64,000 nucleotides of DNA from Clostridia bacterium. Lineage in GTDB: Bacteria > Bacillota > Clostridia > Christensenellales > Aristaeellaceae. The notes beneath the pieces were generated by a model, which was not told the origin of the DNA, ran no database searches, and saw only the letters and a list, made by a program, of their open reading frames with translations. The translations under genes and the position numbers were made by a program. The stretch spans positions 62,001 through 126,000 of the forward strand of contig JAFRLY010000044.1 of NCBI GenBank assembly GCA_017431005.1. Reading direction: 5' to 3'. Positions 7,997 to 16,858 of the stretch are shown piece by piece (position 1 is the stretch's first letter; every line of letters starts with the position of its first letter).

Positions 7997-8983
7997 TTGC
8001 ATGATTTACTCAGAAAAGGATATATCGGCCATCCCGCTCAGCTGTGCACGCTTCGCCGGGTGACAGTGGCGGAGGGCAAAGCCAGAGGCACGGAACTCAT
8101 TGAAGTGAAAACTGCCGGCGGACTGGAGCTGGACATTCTGCCGGATACGGGTCTGGACATCGGCCAGTGCCGGTTCAAAGGCGTCAACATGAGCTGGATG
8201 AGCAAAAACGGGTACGACAGCCCGGCCGTCATCCATCCGTATGAAACGGAGTTCATGAACACCTTCCCCGGCGGGCTGCTTTACACCTGCGGCCTGCGCT
8301 CCGCCGGCCCCGCCAACCGGGACAGCGGGGAATGGCATCCGCTCCACGGGCGGTACCACAGCCTGGCGGCGGAACAGGTGTGCGCGGAGATCGCCGGGGA
8401 TGAAATCATCATCCGGGGCGTGATCCGGGAAACGGCCCTGTTCGGGCACTGCCTGGAGGTCAGGCGGACCATCACGGTCCCTGTGTCCGGCGCTTCGGTC
8501 ACGGTAAGGGATGAAATCACCAACCAGACGCCCGGGGATGAAGAAATCATGCAGGTTTACCACTGCAACTTCGGCTGGCCGCTGCTGTCGGAAAAGGCCA
8601 AGCTGATTCTGCCGGAGGAGCGGGAAACCGTCCCCCGGACTGAATTCGCCGCGACAGGCCTGGACCGGACCTGTGAATTCGATCCGCCCATTCCCGGCGA
8701 GGAGGAGCGTGTCTTCTTCCAGAAGATGAGGAAGGAATTCCGGGCGACGCTGGAAAATCCGGACCTGAATATCCGTATGACCCTTTCCTGGAGCGGCGGC
8801 ACGCTGCCCATTCTCTCCGAGTGGCGCAGCATGGCGGCAGGGGACTATGTGCTGGGCCTGGAGCCCGCCAACTGCTATATCATGGGACGCCATGACGAGC
8901 GTGAGAACGGCACGCTGCCGGTACTCAAAGCCTTTGAAACCGAAACCCATACTGTGACGATCCAGTTTGAAGGAGGAAAATGA
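7997..8983 (+). CDS. DUF4432 aldose-1-epimerase-like protein
   Basis: A galactose-mutarotase-fold protein of the DUF4432 family. It shows VKTAGGLELDILPDTGLDIGQ near the N-terminus, a YHCNFGWPLL segment mid-protein and LEPANCYIMGR near the C-terminus. These proteins accompany sugar-catabolic operons and are taken to be mutarotases or sugar-phosphate epimerases; the reaction here is unproven. The start is TTG 7997, about 8 nt after the strong ribosome site AGGGAGGTG; upstream ATGs lie within the divergent regulator gene and lack ribosome sites. Length is 328 aa. Its stop overlaps the next start (ATGA), which couples it to the isomerase gene. Confidence 0.8.
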   Translation: MHDLLRKGYIGHPAQLCTLRRVTVAEGKARGTELIEVKTAGGLELDILPDTGLDIGQCRFKGVNMSWMSKNGYDSPAVIHPYETEFMNTFPGGLLYTCGLRSAGPANRDSGEWHPLHGRYHSLAAEQVCAEIAGDEIIIRGVIRETALFGHCLEVRRTITVPVSGASVTVRDEITNQTPGDEEIMQVYHCNFGWPLLSEKAKLILPEERETVPRTEFAATGLDRTCEFDPPIPGEEERVFFQKMRKEFRATLENPDLNIRMTLSWSGGTLPILSEWRSMAAGDYVLGLEPANCYIMGRHDERENGTLPVLKAFETETHTVTIQFEGGK

Positions 8984-10401
8984 TCATAATGGAGAAGAAA
9001 AAGATGACCTTTGCCCTGGCCTTCTGCAACCGGGGCTTCATGCCCGGCGAGCTGATCTACGGCGCCCGGGAGGACATGATCAAAGCGGTGACTGACGCGG
9101 GTTATGACTACATCGCCATGGATGCGGAGCTGACCCGCTACGGCGGCATCGAGACCCGGGATGAGGGTCTGCTGTACGCGAAGTGGCTGAAGCAGCACGA
9201 GGGCGAGTACGACGGCGTTATTTTCTCCATGCCCATCTTCGCGGACGAAAACGGCGCCATCACCGCCCTGCAGGATGCGGGCGTACCGATCCTGATGCAG
9301 GCCTATCCGGACGAGATCGGCAAAATGGATTTCCAGCACCGCCGGGATGCCTTCTGCGGCAAATTCTCCGTGACGGATGTGTTCACCCAGTACGGCGTGC
9401 CCTTCACTGTGCTGAAGCCCCATGTGGTGCATCCCCTGAGCCCGAAGTTCCGGGAAAACCTGCGGGATTTCGCGGCCATATGCCGCGTCGTGAACGGCAT
9501 GAAGCGGTTCAACCTGGGCTGCATCGGCGCCCGCACCACTGCCTTCAAGACCACCCGCTTCGATGAGATCGCCATGCAGAAGCACGGCATCAACGTGGAA
9601 TCCTTCGACCTGTCCGAGCTGTTCTTCAAGGTGCAGAACATGAAGGATGACGATCCGAAGGTCGTGGCGAAGAAGGAATTCCTGATGCGCTACACCGATT
9701 TCAGCCTCGTGCCGGAAACCAACAAAAACACCCTGGCCAAGGTTTCCGTGGCCATCGACGGCTATATTGAGGAGTATCATCTGGACGCCCTGGCCCTGCG
9801 CTGCTGGAATGAAATGGAGCAGGTGCTGCGGATCTGCCCCTGCGTGCTGCTGAGCGAACTGAACGACCGGGGCATTGCTGCCAGCTGCGAAATCGACATG
9901 TGCTCCGCCATCACCATGCGGGCCATGACCCTGGCCAGTGAGCAGCCCACCGCCGTGCTGGACTGGAACAACAACTACGGCGATGAGGAAAACAAGGTGA
10001 TCCTCTTCCACTGCGGCCCGGTGGCCCAGAGCCTGATGACCGGCAAGGGCACCGTGACCAACCACAAGATGTTCGACAAGACTGATCCCGGTTCCGGCTG
10101 GGGCAGCAATGAGGGCCGCATCAGGGCTTTCCCGGCCACACTCTCCAACTGCCAGACCAAAGACGGCAGGATCGTTGTCTACGCCAGCGAGGCGGAGTTC
10201 ACCGATGATCCGATTGAGCAGAGCTTCTTCGGCTGCGCCGGCGTATGCGAGATTCCGGATATGGAGAACAAGATGATCCGACTGGCCCGGGGCGGCTTCA
10301 AGCATCACACCAGCGCGGGCGTGGGCCACATGAAGGACATCCTGAAGGAAGCCTTCACCACCTACCTCCACTATGACTGGGTGGACATTGATAAGGAATG
10401 A
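8980..10401 (+). CDS. L-fucose/L-arabinose isomerase-family protein
   Basis: A 473-aa protein of the fucose/arabinose isomerase superfamily, which converts aldoses to ketoses with Mn2+. The N-terminal region (DYIAMDAELTRYGGIETRDE) and the domain around GCIGARTTAFKTTRFDE fit this fold, and an acidic metal-site-like region precedes CPCVLLSELNDRG. Identity with true FucI or AraA is not apparent by eye, so the sugar is unknown. ATG 8980 overlaps the upstream stop, but AGGAGG is only 3 nt away; ATG 8989 is 12 nt away and equally possible. Followed closely by an FGGY kinase and a class II aldolase, it should make the ketose that the kinase phosphorylates. Confidence 0.75.
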   Translation: MIIMEKKKMTFALAFCNRGFMPGELIYGAREDMIKAVTDAGYDYIAMDAELTRYGGIETRDEGLLYAKWLKQHEGEYDGVIFSMPIFADENGAITALQDAGVPILMQAYPDEIGKMDFQHRRDAFCGKFSVTDVFTQYGVPFTVLKPHVVHPLSPKFRENLRDFAAICRVVNGMKRFNLGCIGARTTAFKTTRFDEIAMQKHGINVESFDLSELFFKVQNMKDDDPKVVAKKEFLMRYTDFSLVPETNKNTLAKVSVAIDGYIEEYHLDALALRCWNEMEQVLRICPCVLLSELNDRGIAASCEIDMCSAITMRAMTLASEQPTAVLDWNNNYGDEENKVILFHCGPVAQSLMTGKGTVTNHKMFDKTDPGSGWGSNEGRIRAFPATLSNCQTKDGRIVVYASEAEFTDDPIEQSFFGCAGVCEIPDMENKMIRLARGGFKHHTSAGVGHMKDILKEAFTTYLHYDWVDIDKE

Positions 10402-10408
10402 TAACCAT

Positions 10409-11869
10409 ATGAAGATCGCGGGACTGGATATCGGCACCACAGGCTGCAAGCTGACGGTGTTTGATGAAAACGGAGACCAGCTGGGCAAGGCGTACCGGGA
10501 TTACCCGGTGCGCCGGGCGGTCAGCGGGCACGAGACTGATATCTCCGCCATGATGGAGAGCGTCTTTGCGGTGATTGGGGAGATGGCCGCCCGGTATCCG
10601 GATATCGCGGGCATCGGGGTCACCAGCTTCGGCGAGACCTTTGTTATGACCGACGGTGCGGGCGAACCCCTGCATAACGCCATGCTCTACACCGATCCCC
10701 GCGGCGCGGAGGAGTGCGCGGAGCTGATCAGGAAGCTGGGCGCGGATCACATCGCGGAGGTCACCGGCCTGGCGCCGCATGAAATGTATTCCATTGCCAA
10801 AATGATGTGGATAAAGCGCCGTCAGCCGGAGGTCTTTGCCGCGGCAAAGCGCATTCATCTGATTGAGGACTTTGTGGTCTGGCATCTGACGCATAAAGCT
10901 CAGATCGATTATTCCCTTGCCACCCGCACCATGGCCTTCGATATCCGCACGCTGACCTGGAGCAGGGAGATCTTTGACGCGGCGGGCATCGACGTCTCCC
11001 TGATGAGCGAGCCCGTACCCACGGGGACGCGTGCCGGGAACATCACCCCGGAAGCCGCGCGGAAAACGGGATTAAGCAAAGGCTGCGTCATTGTTTCCGT
11101 CTCCCATGACCAGGTGGCTGCAGCCGTCGGCGCCGGCGCGTTTGACGGCAGTGTGGCTGTGGACGGGGCCGGCACGGTGGAGTGCCTGACGCCCATCTAT
11201 GACAGCCTGCCGGATATTGACGTGATGAAGAAGGGCTTCTTCTCCGTGGTGCCCTATGTGATCCCCGGAAAGTATGTGGCCTATGCCTTCTCCTACACCG
11301 GCGGCGCGCTGATCCAGTGGGCTATGGAAACCTTCGGAAAGGGGGAAACCAACGCCTCCATGGAGCAGGCCTACGGACGGGACGAGCCTACCGGCCTGCT
11401 GGTGCTTCCCCACTTCGCCGGCGCCGCCACGCCCTATATGGATACGGGCAGCAAAGGCGCGATCCTGGGCCTGACCACCGCCACCACCGCCGCGGAAATA
11501 TACCGCGCCTGCATGGAGGGAGTGGCCTGCGAGATGCGGCTGAATTATGAAGCGCTTTCGAAATCCGGTATTCATTTCACCCGCCTGAACGCCACCGGCG
11601 GCGGAGCTAAATCCCGGGTGTGGATGCAGATGAAGGCGGACATCCTGAATCTGCCCATCACCGCGCTGAAAACCGCGGACGCGGGCACGGTGGGTTCCGC
11701 GATGCTGACGGGTATCGCCGTGGGGCTGTTCCGCGATCTGGACGACGCGGCGGCCCGCATGGTGCAGGAGATGGAAACCTATGCACCCCGTGCGGAGATG
11801 CATGAAAAATATATGAAAATCTATGAGCGGTACAGGGCTGTCTACAGCGCCGTGCGGCCGCTGATGTAA
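10409..11869 (+). CDS. FGGY-family carbohydrate kinase
   Basis: A 486-aa sugar kinase of the FGGY/ASKHA type, which phosphorylates ketoses or polyols with ATP. Visible are the phosphate-1 motif GLDIGTTGCKLTVFD at the N-terminus, the GVTSFGETFV segment, DQVAAAVGAGAFDG in the middle and the adenosine motif NATGGGAKSRVW near residue 395. The start at 10409 is 8 nt after the isomerase stop; upstream in-frame codons lie inside that gene. Xylulokinase, rhamnulokinase and fuculokinase belong to this family, but which ketose is used cannot be read from the sequence. Confidence 0.85.
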   Translation: MKIAGLDIGTTGCKLTVFDENGDQLGKAYRDYPVRRAVSGHETDISAMMESVFAVIGEMAARYPDIAGIGVTSFGETFVMTDGAGEPLHNAMLYTDPRGAEECAELIRKLGADHIAEVTGLAPHEMYSIAKMMWIKRRQPEVFAAAKRIHLIEDFVVWHLTHKAQIDYSLATRTMAFDIRTLTWSREIFDAAGIDVSLMSEPVPTGTRAGNITPEAARKTGLSKGCVIVSVSHDQVAAAVGAGAFDGSVAVDGAGTVECLTPIYDSLPDIDVMKKGFFSVVPYVIPGKYVAYAFSYTGGALIQWAMETFGKGETNASMEQAYGRDEPTGLLVLPHFAGAATPYMDTGSKGAILGLTTATTAAEIYRACMEGVACEMRLNYEALSKSGIHFTRLNATGGGAKSRVWMQMKADILNLPITALKTADAGTVGSAMLTGIAVGLFRDLDDAAARMVQEMETYAPRAEMHEKYMKIYERYRAVYSAVRPLM

Positions 11870-11881
11870 GGGGGAACGGAA

Positions 11882-12718
11882 ATGCTGGTCAATCTTGTTG
11901 AAATTCTGAAGCTGGCGGAAGAAAAGAAGTGTGCCGTGGGCGCCTTCAACACACCGAATCTGGAGTGTATTCATGCGGTGCTGCACGCGGCGGAACGGCT
12001 GAATGTGCCGGTGATCCTCTCCCACGCGGAGGTGCATGAGCCGGTGGCCCCGCTGGCCGAAATCGGTCCGGTGATGGTGGAAGCAGCGAAGGCGGCGAAG
12101 GTGCCGGTCTGCGTGCACCTGGACCACTGCGAAACCCTCAGCTATATGCAGCAGGCGCTGGATATCGGCTTTACCGGCGTGATGTACGACGGCAGCCTGC
12201 TTCCCTATGAGGAAAACCTGGCCAACACGAAAAAGGCCGTGGCCATGGTGAAAGCCTATAACTGCGGTGTGGAAGCCGAGCTCGGCGCCCTGGCCTCCCG
12301 GGAGGGCGGCGCCTCCGCGGGCAGCGGTCCGGTGTACACCAACCCGGATGAGGCGGTTGTTTTCTGCAGGGAAACCGGGATCGATGCCCTGGCCCCCTCC
12401 TTCGGCACGGCGCACGGCATTTACAAATCGAAGCCTGTTCTGGATCTGGAGCGGGTAAAGGTGATTGCTGAAAAGACCGGCCTGCCCCTGGTGATGCACG
12501 GCGGCAGCGGCGTATCCCCGGAAGATTACCGGACCGGCATTCAGAACGGCCTGCGCAAGATCAATTACTACAGCTATATGAGCAAAGCCGGCGTGACCGC
12601 CGTGAAGGAGCTGCTGGCGCAGGAGGACGTGACCTTCTTCCATGATCTGGCGCTGGCCGCCGAGAAGGCTATGGAGGCTGACGCGGAGAAAGCCTTGCGC
12701 GTGTTCGCGGGGCTGTAA
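11882..12718 (+). CDS. class II (zinc) ketose-phosphate aldolase, FbaA/GatY/KbaY type
   Basis: A 278-aa class II fructose-bisphosphate-aldolase-family enzyme. The Zn/catalytic segment HLDHC (His 79, Asp 81, His 82), VEAELGAL, the second metal His in FGTAHGIYK and the phosphate-binding HGGSGVSPEDY are all present. The family cleaves ketose mono- or bisphosphates to DHAP (or G3P) plus an aldehyde. GGGGGAACGGA precedes the start. As the last gene of the mutarotase-isomerase-kinase-aldolase set it completes an aldolytic route comparable in logic to rhamnose or fucose catabolism, but with an aldolase of the FBA rather than the FucA/RhaD superfamily. The substrate is not determined. Confidence 0.88.
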   Translation: MLVNLVEILKLAEEKKCAVGAFNTPNLECIHAVLHAAERLNVPVILSHAEVHEPVAPLAEIGPVMVEAAKAAKVPVCVHLDHCETLSYMQQALDIGFTGVMYDGSLLPYEENLANTKKAVAMVKAYNCGVEAELGALASREGGASAGSGPVYTNPDEAVVFCRETGIDALAPSFGTAHGIYKSKPVLDLERVKVIAEKTGLPLVMHGGSGVSPEDYRTGIQNGLRKINYYSYMSKAGVTAVKELLAQEDVTFFHDLALAAEKAMEADAEKALRVFAGL

Positions 12719-12750
12719 GAGCGGATCAGTATTTCATCACGGGATAAAAA

Positions 12751-12790
12751 CCCCGGGCACCCTGAAAATAACAGGGCAGCCCGGGGCTTT
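12751..12790 (+). terminator. intrinsic terminator of the sugar-pathway operon
   Basis: A long stem (CCCCGGGC pairs with GCCCGGGG, and CCCTG with CAGGG) with an AAAATAA loop is followed by CTTTTG. A second hairpin (CCGGAG at 12837-12842 with CTCCGG at 12862-12867) follows; its loop holds an A10 run, giving a T run on the opposite strand. Apart from these hairpins and the downstream promoter, I see nothing else in 12719-13074. Confidence 0.8.
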
Positions 12791-12964
12791 TGCTGTCATT
12801 GTTCGCATCATTAATGCCTGTTGGGCAGATAAAAACCCGGAGCCCGATAAAAAAAAAAGGACTCCGGATTATTGAAAATCATTATCATCTGTTTTCCGGG
12901 CAAAACAGGCCGTGAGCAGATCCGAACCGGTCCGGACAACCTCCGTCACCCGTATATGCCTCGA

Positions 12965-12993
12965 TTGACATCACAGGGCTGGCGTAGTATATT
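12965..12993 (+). promoter_or_regulatory. sigma-70-type promoter of the CotH-family gene
   Basis: TTGACA (12965-12970) and TATATT (12988-12993) with exactly 17 bp between them, 82 bp upstream of the CotH-family start codon. Confidence 0.8.
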
Positions 12994-13074
12994 CAACGCA
13001 AAATCCGGGAAGCGCTTCTGAAAAACCGGTGAATAACAGAGAAAACGGGACGTTAACCCAGGGGGCAGATCAGG

Positions 13075-14643
13075 ATGAAAAAAACGGGTATTATTTTGGT
13101 TCTTCTGCTGTTTCTGCTGCTGTTCTCCGCCGCCGCGCGGGCGGAGGAAAGCGGATTTCAGCCGACAGACCTGCCTGTGGTGAGGCTGACCATCGACGGC
13201 GGACAGGAGGAGATCGATCTGCTGAACAGCAGCAGCGACCACTCCTATCGCTGCACCGGAACCATGGATATCCTGGTTCCGGAAGGATACAGCGGGCAGT
13301 TTGAAGGCCGTTATCCTCAGGAAAATCTGACCGGACTGAAGATGAGATATATCCGCGGCCGGGGCCAGGGTTCCTGGGGGATGGACAAGAATCCGTACAA
13401 AATCAAACTGGAGGAAAAAGCAGATCTTTTCGGCATGGGGAAAAGCAGGACCTGGGTGCTCCTGGCGAATTATTTTGATGAGAGCCTGATGCGCAACTGG
13501 ATGGTGCAATGGCTGGGAGAACAGGTCGGACTGGAATATACACCCCAGGGCGTATTTACGGAAGTCGTCATGAACGGCAGCTATCTGGGCAATTATTATC
13601 TGTGCGAGCAGGTTCAGCTGGACAGATACCGGGTGGCCATTGATGAACTGCGGGCAGAGGACACGGAGCTTCCGGTGATTCAGGGAGGATATCTGCTGGC
13701 GTTCTGCCCGGATGACGAGGAAAGTCCCGATTATATTGAGACGACCCGGGGCATGAGATTCGGCCTTATGAACCCTTCCTTCGATCCGGACGACGACGGT
13801 TATGAGAACGATTTCCAGAAGCAGTATATACGGGACTACATCCAGCAGGCGGAGGATGCCGTTTATTCGGATGACGGCTCATACGCTGATTATCTGGATC
13901 TGCAGAGCCTGGCGGATTACTGGTGGATCATGGAATTCGTCGTGAATGAGGACGCTTTCTATACTGACAGTCAGCATCTGTTCAAGCCCCGCTTCGAAGC
14001 GGACGGCAGCGAGGGCAAACTCCATTTCGGGCCACTGTGGGATTTTGACGCATCCTCAGGCAACGGGCAGCTGGAAACAACCCGGGAAACGGGCTTCGGA
14101 AACACCAGCTTCCCCTGGATGGAGGAGCTGCGGAAGAAAGCCGAATTCCGGGATGTACTGAAGGACCGCTGGCTGGTGCTGGACGCGAAGCTGGAGGAGC
14201 TGGTCCGGGCCGGCGGCGCGCTGGACCGGATGGCTGCCGTCGTGCGGGATTCCTGGTACCGGGATGAGGAAAAATGGCACGCGTTCAAGGAAGAGCGGGA
14301 TATGCTGCCGAAACGCAGTTTTGAAGAGGAAACCGAGCACATCCGGCAATGGATCAATCTGCGCCGCGAATGGATTCGCGAACACATGGACGATCTCGGA
14401 ACCCTGACATTCACCGTTACCTTCCGCGGGGAAGGCGTGAAGGAGACATCCTTTGATGTCCCGGCGTTTCAGAGACTGAACCCGTATTTTTATATGGAGG
14501 AAGCGCCCGTTGCGGAGGGGAAGGAATTCATCGGCTGGGAAACAGAGGACGGAAGCCTGGCCGAGTATCTGATCATCGAACAGGACACGGTGCTGACTGC
14601 GGGGTATGAGACAGGCGCTGCACAGGCGTCGCCGGATAACTGA
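13075..14643 (+). CDS. secreted CotH-kinase-family protein
   Basis: The protein starts with a classical signal peptide (MKK, about 15 hydrophobic residues, AAARAE). Residues about 60-400 match the CotH family: RGRGQGSWGMDKNPYKIKL, WVLLANYFDESLMRN, YLGNYYLCEQVQLD and the active-site-like GPLWDFDASSG. CotH members are atypical protein kinases of the spore coat, but most homologues in Firmicutes are secreted and of unknown substrate. The C-terminal ~80 residues form a small beta-rich repeat (FTVTFRGEGVKE...FIGWETEDGSL) like Listeria-Bacteroides cell-surface repeats. No LPXTG anchor is present. It is monocistronic, with its own promoter and terminators, so a surface or spore role cannot be decided. 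Confidence 0.82.
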   Translation: MKKTGIILVLLLFLLLFSAAARAEESGFQPTDLPVVRLTIDGGQEEIDLLNSSSDHSYRCTGTMDILVPEGYSGQFEGRYPQENLTGLKMRYIRGRGQGSWGMDKNPYKIKLEEKADLFGMGKSRTWVLLANYFDESLMRNWMVQWLGEQVGLEYTPQGVFTEVVMNGSYLGNYYLCEQVQLDRYRVAIDELRAEDTELPVIQGGYLLAFCPDDEESPDYIETTRGMRFGLMNPSFDPDDDGYENDFQKQYIRDYIQQAEDAVYSDDGSYADYLDLQSLADYWWIMEFVVNEDAFYTDSQHLFKPRFEADGSEGKLHFGPLWDFDASSGNGQLETTRETGFGNTSFPWMEELRKKAEFRDVLKDRWLVLDAKLEELVRAGGALDRMAAVVRDSWYRDEEKWHAFKEERDMLPKRSFEEETEHIRQWINLRREWIREHMDDLGTLTFTVTFRGEGVKETSFDVPAFQRLNPYFYMEEAPVAEGKEFIGWETEDGSLAEYLIIEQDTVLTAGYETGAAQASPDN

Positions 14644-14655
14644 GGGAAAAGCTTC

Positions 14656-14676
14656 GCCGGCCCCGATGGGGCCGGC
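14656..14676. terminator. hairpin after the CotH-family gene
   Basis: A perfect 9-bp stem (GCCGGCCCC / GGGGCCGGC) with a GAT loop begins 13 bp after the stop, with only a weak T-rich tail. It separates the convergent CotH and ABC-exporter genes. Confidence 0.6.
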
Positions 14677-14771
14677 TGCGTCTTAGATACCCGGATGTCA
14701 CTCCCGCCTGATCATGGCGGCGGGTTTCCTGCTGAAATCACGGTAAAAAGTGTCCGGATTGCTTCGAACGG

Positions 14772-16496
14772 TCATCGCTGGGAAACGGTGAACAGCGAAT
14801 AGAAGTAGCCTTTCTTTTCCATCAGATCATCAAAAGTGCCCTGTTCCGCAACCGTGCCGTTTTTCAGCGTAAACAGACCGGTGCAGCGGCGCAGGATATT
14901 CTCGTCCAGATCGTGGGTGACGATGACGCGGGTGTAGCCGTCCAGCTTCAGAATCGCGTCCAGCACCTCAAAGGTGGTCTCCGCGTCCAGGCTTGCCGTG
15001 GCCTCGTCCACAAAGAGCACAGGCGTCTTGCGCAGCAGCGCCCGGGCGATGGAGATCCGCTGCCGCTCGCCGCCGGAGAGGCCGGAGCCGTTTTCACCGC
15101 AGAGATAGTCCGCACCCTTTTCGTCGATGAGCTTTTTCAGCCCGGACAGCCGCACGGCGCCGTCGATCTCCTCCTCAGGGAATTCGGAGAACATGGTGAT
15201 ATTGTCACGAATGGTGCTGTTGAACACAAACACGTTCTGCTGAATGATAGACACAAGGTCATAGAGCGAGCCGGCAGACACGGTTTTGAGCTCTTTTCCG
15301 TCATAGAGGATCTCGCCCTGATAGTTTTTCGAGGACGCCATCAGCAGATTCAGAATCGTCGACTTGCCGCTGCCGGAGCCGCCCACCAGCGCATAGCAGC
15401 CGCCGGCGCGCAGTTCCATGTCCACATCACACAGTACGGGCTTTCCTTCCTCATAGGCAAATGCAAGATCCCTGACCGAGATCCCCTTGGTAAGCTGCGG
15501 CGGGATCTGCCCGCCGTCATCGGTAACATTTTTGTTCAGCGCCTGCGCCAGCTTGTCGATCAGGCCGCAGGCGGACATCATGCCGGCGAAGAACGTGGGG
15601 AACGCCTGGATGGGCCCCAGCACGTAGTTCAGCAGCTGAACAAACACAATGGCGGTACCTGCCGTGATTCCCCTGCCGGAGAGTGCCAGTGCTGCGGCCA
15701 CAAAGAACACGCCGAACTGCAGGATTGCTCCCGCAATGCCTGAGGAATAGCTTACCAGTATGTTCACCTTTGTACGCTTTTTCGAGGCTTCCGCTACGTC
15801 AGCGTTGCTGTGATCATGCAATCTGGCAATGTTTTTCTCCGCTTTAAAGCTCTTGATCACAGAGAAACCCATGAGTGCGTCCTTCAGCATGCCGGTATAG
15901 CTCTCTTTTTGATCGGAAACGTTCTTTTCCGCGATTGCCGCCTTGTTTCCCAAAACCACGGAGACGATGACGGGCAGCAGGGAGAAACCGATGGCGATCA
16001 GTGTCAGCAGCGGGCTGCACCAAAGCATAAGGCCCAGCGCGCCGACAAACGCGATGCCGACCTGTATCGTGCTCTGCAGCTGTCCGATAAAGTCCTTTTC
16101 GATGGTGTTCACGTCGTTGGAAAGAGCGGAGATGTAGAGCGAGCTGTTCTCGCCGGAGAAGGCCTGAATGCCTTTGTTCATCAACCGGTCAAAAACGTAT
16201 TCCCGATACTGCTTCATCGCCTTTGCGCGGAACTCAGAGAGGAATGTCCTGTCCAGAATCCATCCCAGTCCAAACAGCGCAAACGCGCCTCCCGTGATGA
16301 TCAGGAGCGTGCCGAAACTGTAGGGGCATTCTCCGGAGATCAGGTCGGCGACTTCCTTGATGAGCCAGGAGATCACCAGCTCTGCCGCGGCGCCGAACAG
16401 GGCTGCGATTACAGTTATCGCCAGATTGAATTGGTTGTTCCGGAACAGCTCCCTGATGAACGGGCGCCGCAGCGCCTTGATTTCCTTTTTCGTCAT
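14772..16496 (-). CDS. ABC exporter half-transporter (fused membrane and ATPase domains)
   Basis: A 574-aa type-IV (exporter-fold) half-transporter: six hydrophobic segments in residues about 20-310, then a nucleotide-binding domain with Walker A GGSGSGKST, ABC signature LSGGERQRISIARALL, Walker B PVLFVDEATAS and an H-loop IVTHD. It would act as a dimer exporting a drug, lipid or peptide; the substrate is unknown. It is unusual in having no partner half-transporter next to it, so a homodimer is likely. A good promoter lies upstream. I see no functional link with the CotH gene or the downstream ATPase. Confidence 0.88.
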   Translation of the reverse strand: MTKKEIKALRRPFIRELFRNNQFNLAITVIAALFGAAAELVISWLIKEVADLISGECPYSFGTLLIITGGAFALFGLGWILDRTFLSEFRAKAMKQYREYVFDRLMNKGIQAFSGENSSLYISALSNDVNTIEKDFIGQLQSTIQVGIAFVGALGLMLWCSPLLTLIAIGFSLLPVIVSVVLGNKAAIAEKNVSDQKESYTGMLKDALMGFSVIKSFKAEKNIARLHDHSNADVAEASKKRTKVNILVSYSSGIAGAILQFGVFFVAAALALSGRGITAGTAIVFVQLLNYVLGPIQAFPTFFAGMMSACGLIDKLAQALNKNVTDDGGQIPPQLTKGISVRDLAFAYEEGKPVLCDVDMELRAGGCYALVGGSGSGKSTILNLLMASSKNYQGEILYDGKELKTVSAGSLYDLVSIIQQNVFVFNSTIRDNITMFSEFPEEEIDGAVRLSGLKKLIDEKGADYLCGENGSGLSGGERQRISIARALLRKTPVLFVDEATASLDAETTFEVLDAILKLDGYTRVIVTHDLDENILRRCTGLFTLKNGTVAEQGTFDDLMEKKGYFYSLFTVSQR

Positions 16497-16564
16497 GATG
16501 GTCAGTTTCCTCTTTTTTCTAAACTGCGGACCGGCAGTGCTTTAACGGCGAATGATATAGTTAT

Positions 16565-16593
16565 ATTATAGAGAGTAAAGGGAGATCATGCAA
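16565..16593 (-). promoter_or_regulatory. sigma-70-type promoter of the ABC exporter
   Basis: On the minus strand, TTGCAT (16593-16588) and TATAAT (16570-16565) are separated by 17 bp, about 70 bp upstream of the start. Confidence 0.65.
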
Positions 16594-16673
16594 CTGCTAT
16601 CAAACAGTTATCAAAGGGATCTTTGTGAAGCCGGAAATCCTTTGTTTTACTTGGTTTTCCGGATTTTGTACCT

Positions 16674-16850
16674 CACTCCCACTCTGTGCAGTCTGACGCT
16701 TTCAGCTTAATTAGCGTTTCTTCTGTTCGTTCAGGTGATTCTGATTCTGCAGATTATTTGTATTCTCCATGCTCTGCAGCTTCAGTTTATCAATTCTTTA
16801 TCACCGTGATAAAGAGGCTGTTTTGCTGTGGATCGAGGGGTTATTTTCCC
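16674..16850. repeat. imperfect ~180-bp direct repeat, copy A
   Basis: From CACTCCCACTCTGTGCAGTCT through TTTGCTGTGG this stretch matches 18541-18718 in the same orientation, roughly three quarters identical by eye with few gaps. It contains a near-perfect 9-bp palindrome, CTTTATCAC-C-GTGATAAAG, near its end. On the minus strand both copies can be read in one frame as a short C-terminal-like peptide ending LK..DC.EWE-stop, which may be a coding relic. The two copies bracket the AAA/DUF234 ATPase gene. Confidence 0.7.
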
Positions 16851-16858
16851 TGGAATTG

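Noticed and set aside
7997-12718. Assignment of the four-gene pathway to sulfoquinovose, fucose or rhamnose
   Set aside because: No sulfoquinovosidase, sulfolactaldehyde enzyme, FucA/RhaD-type aldolase or transporter is present; the enzymes are too generic to name the sugar.
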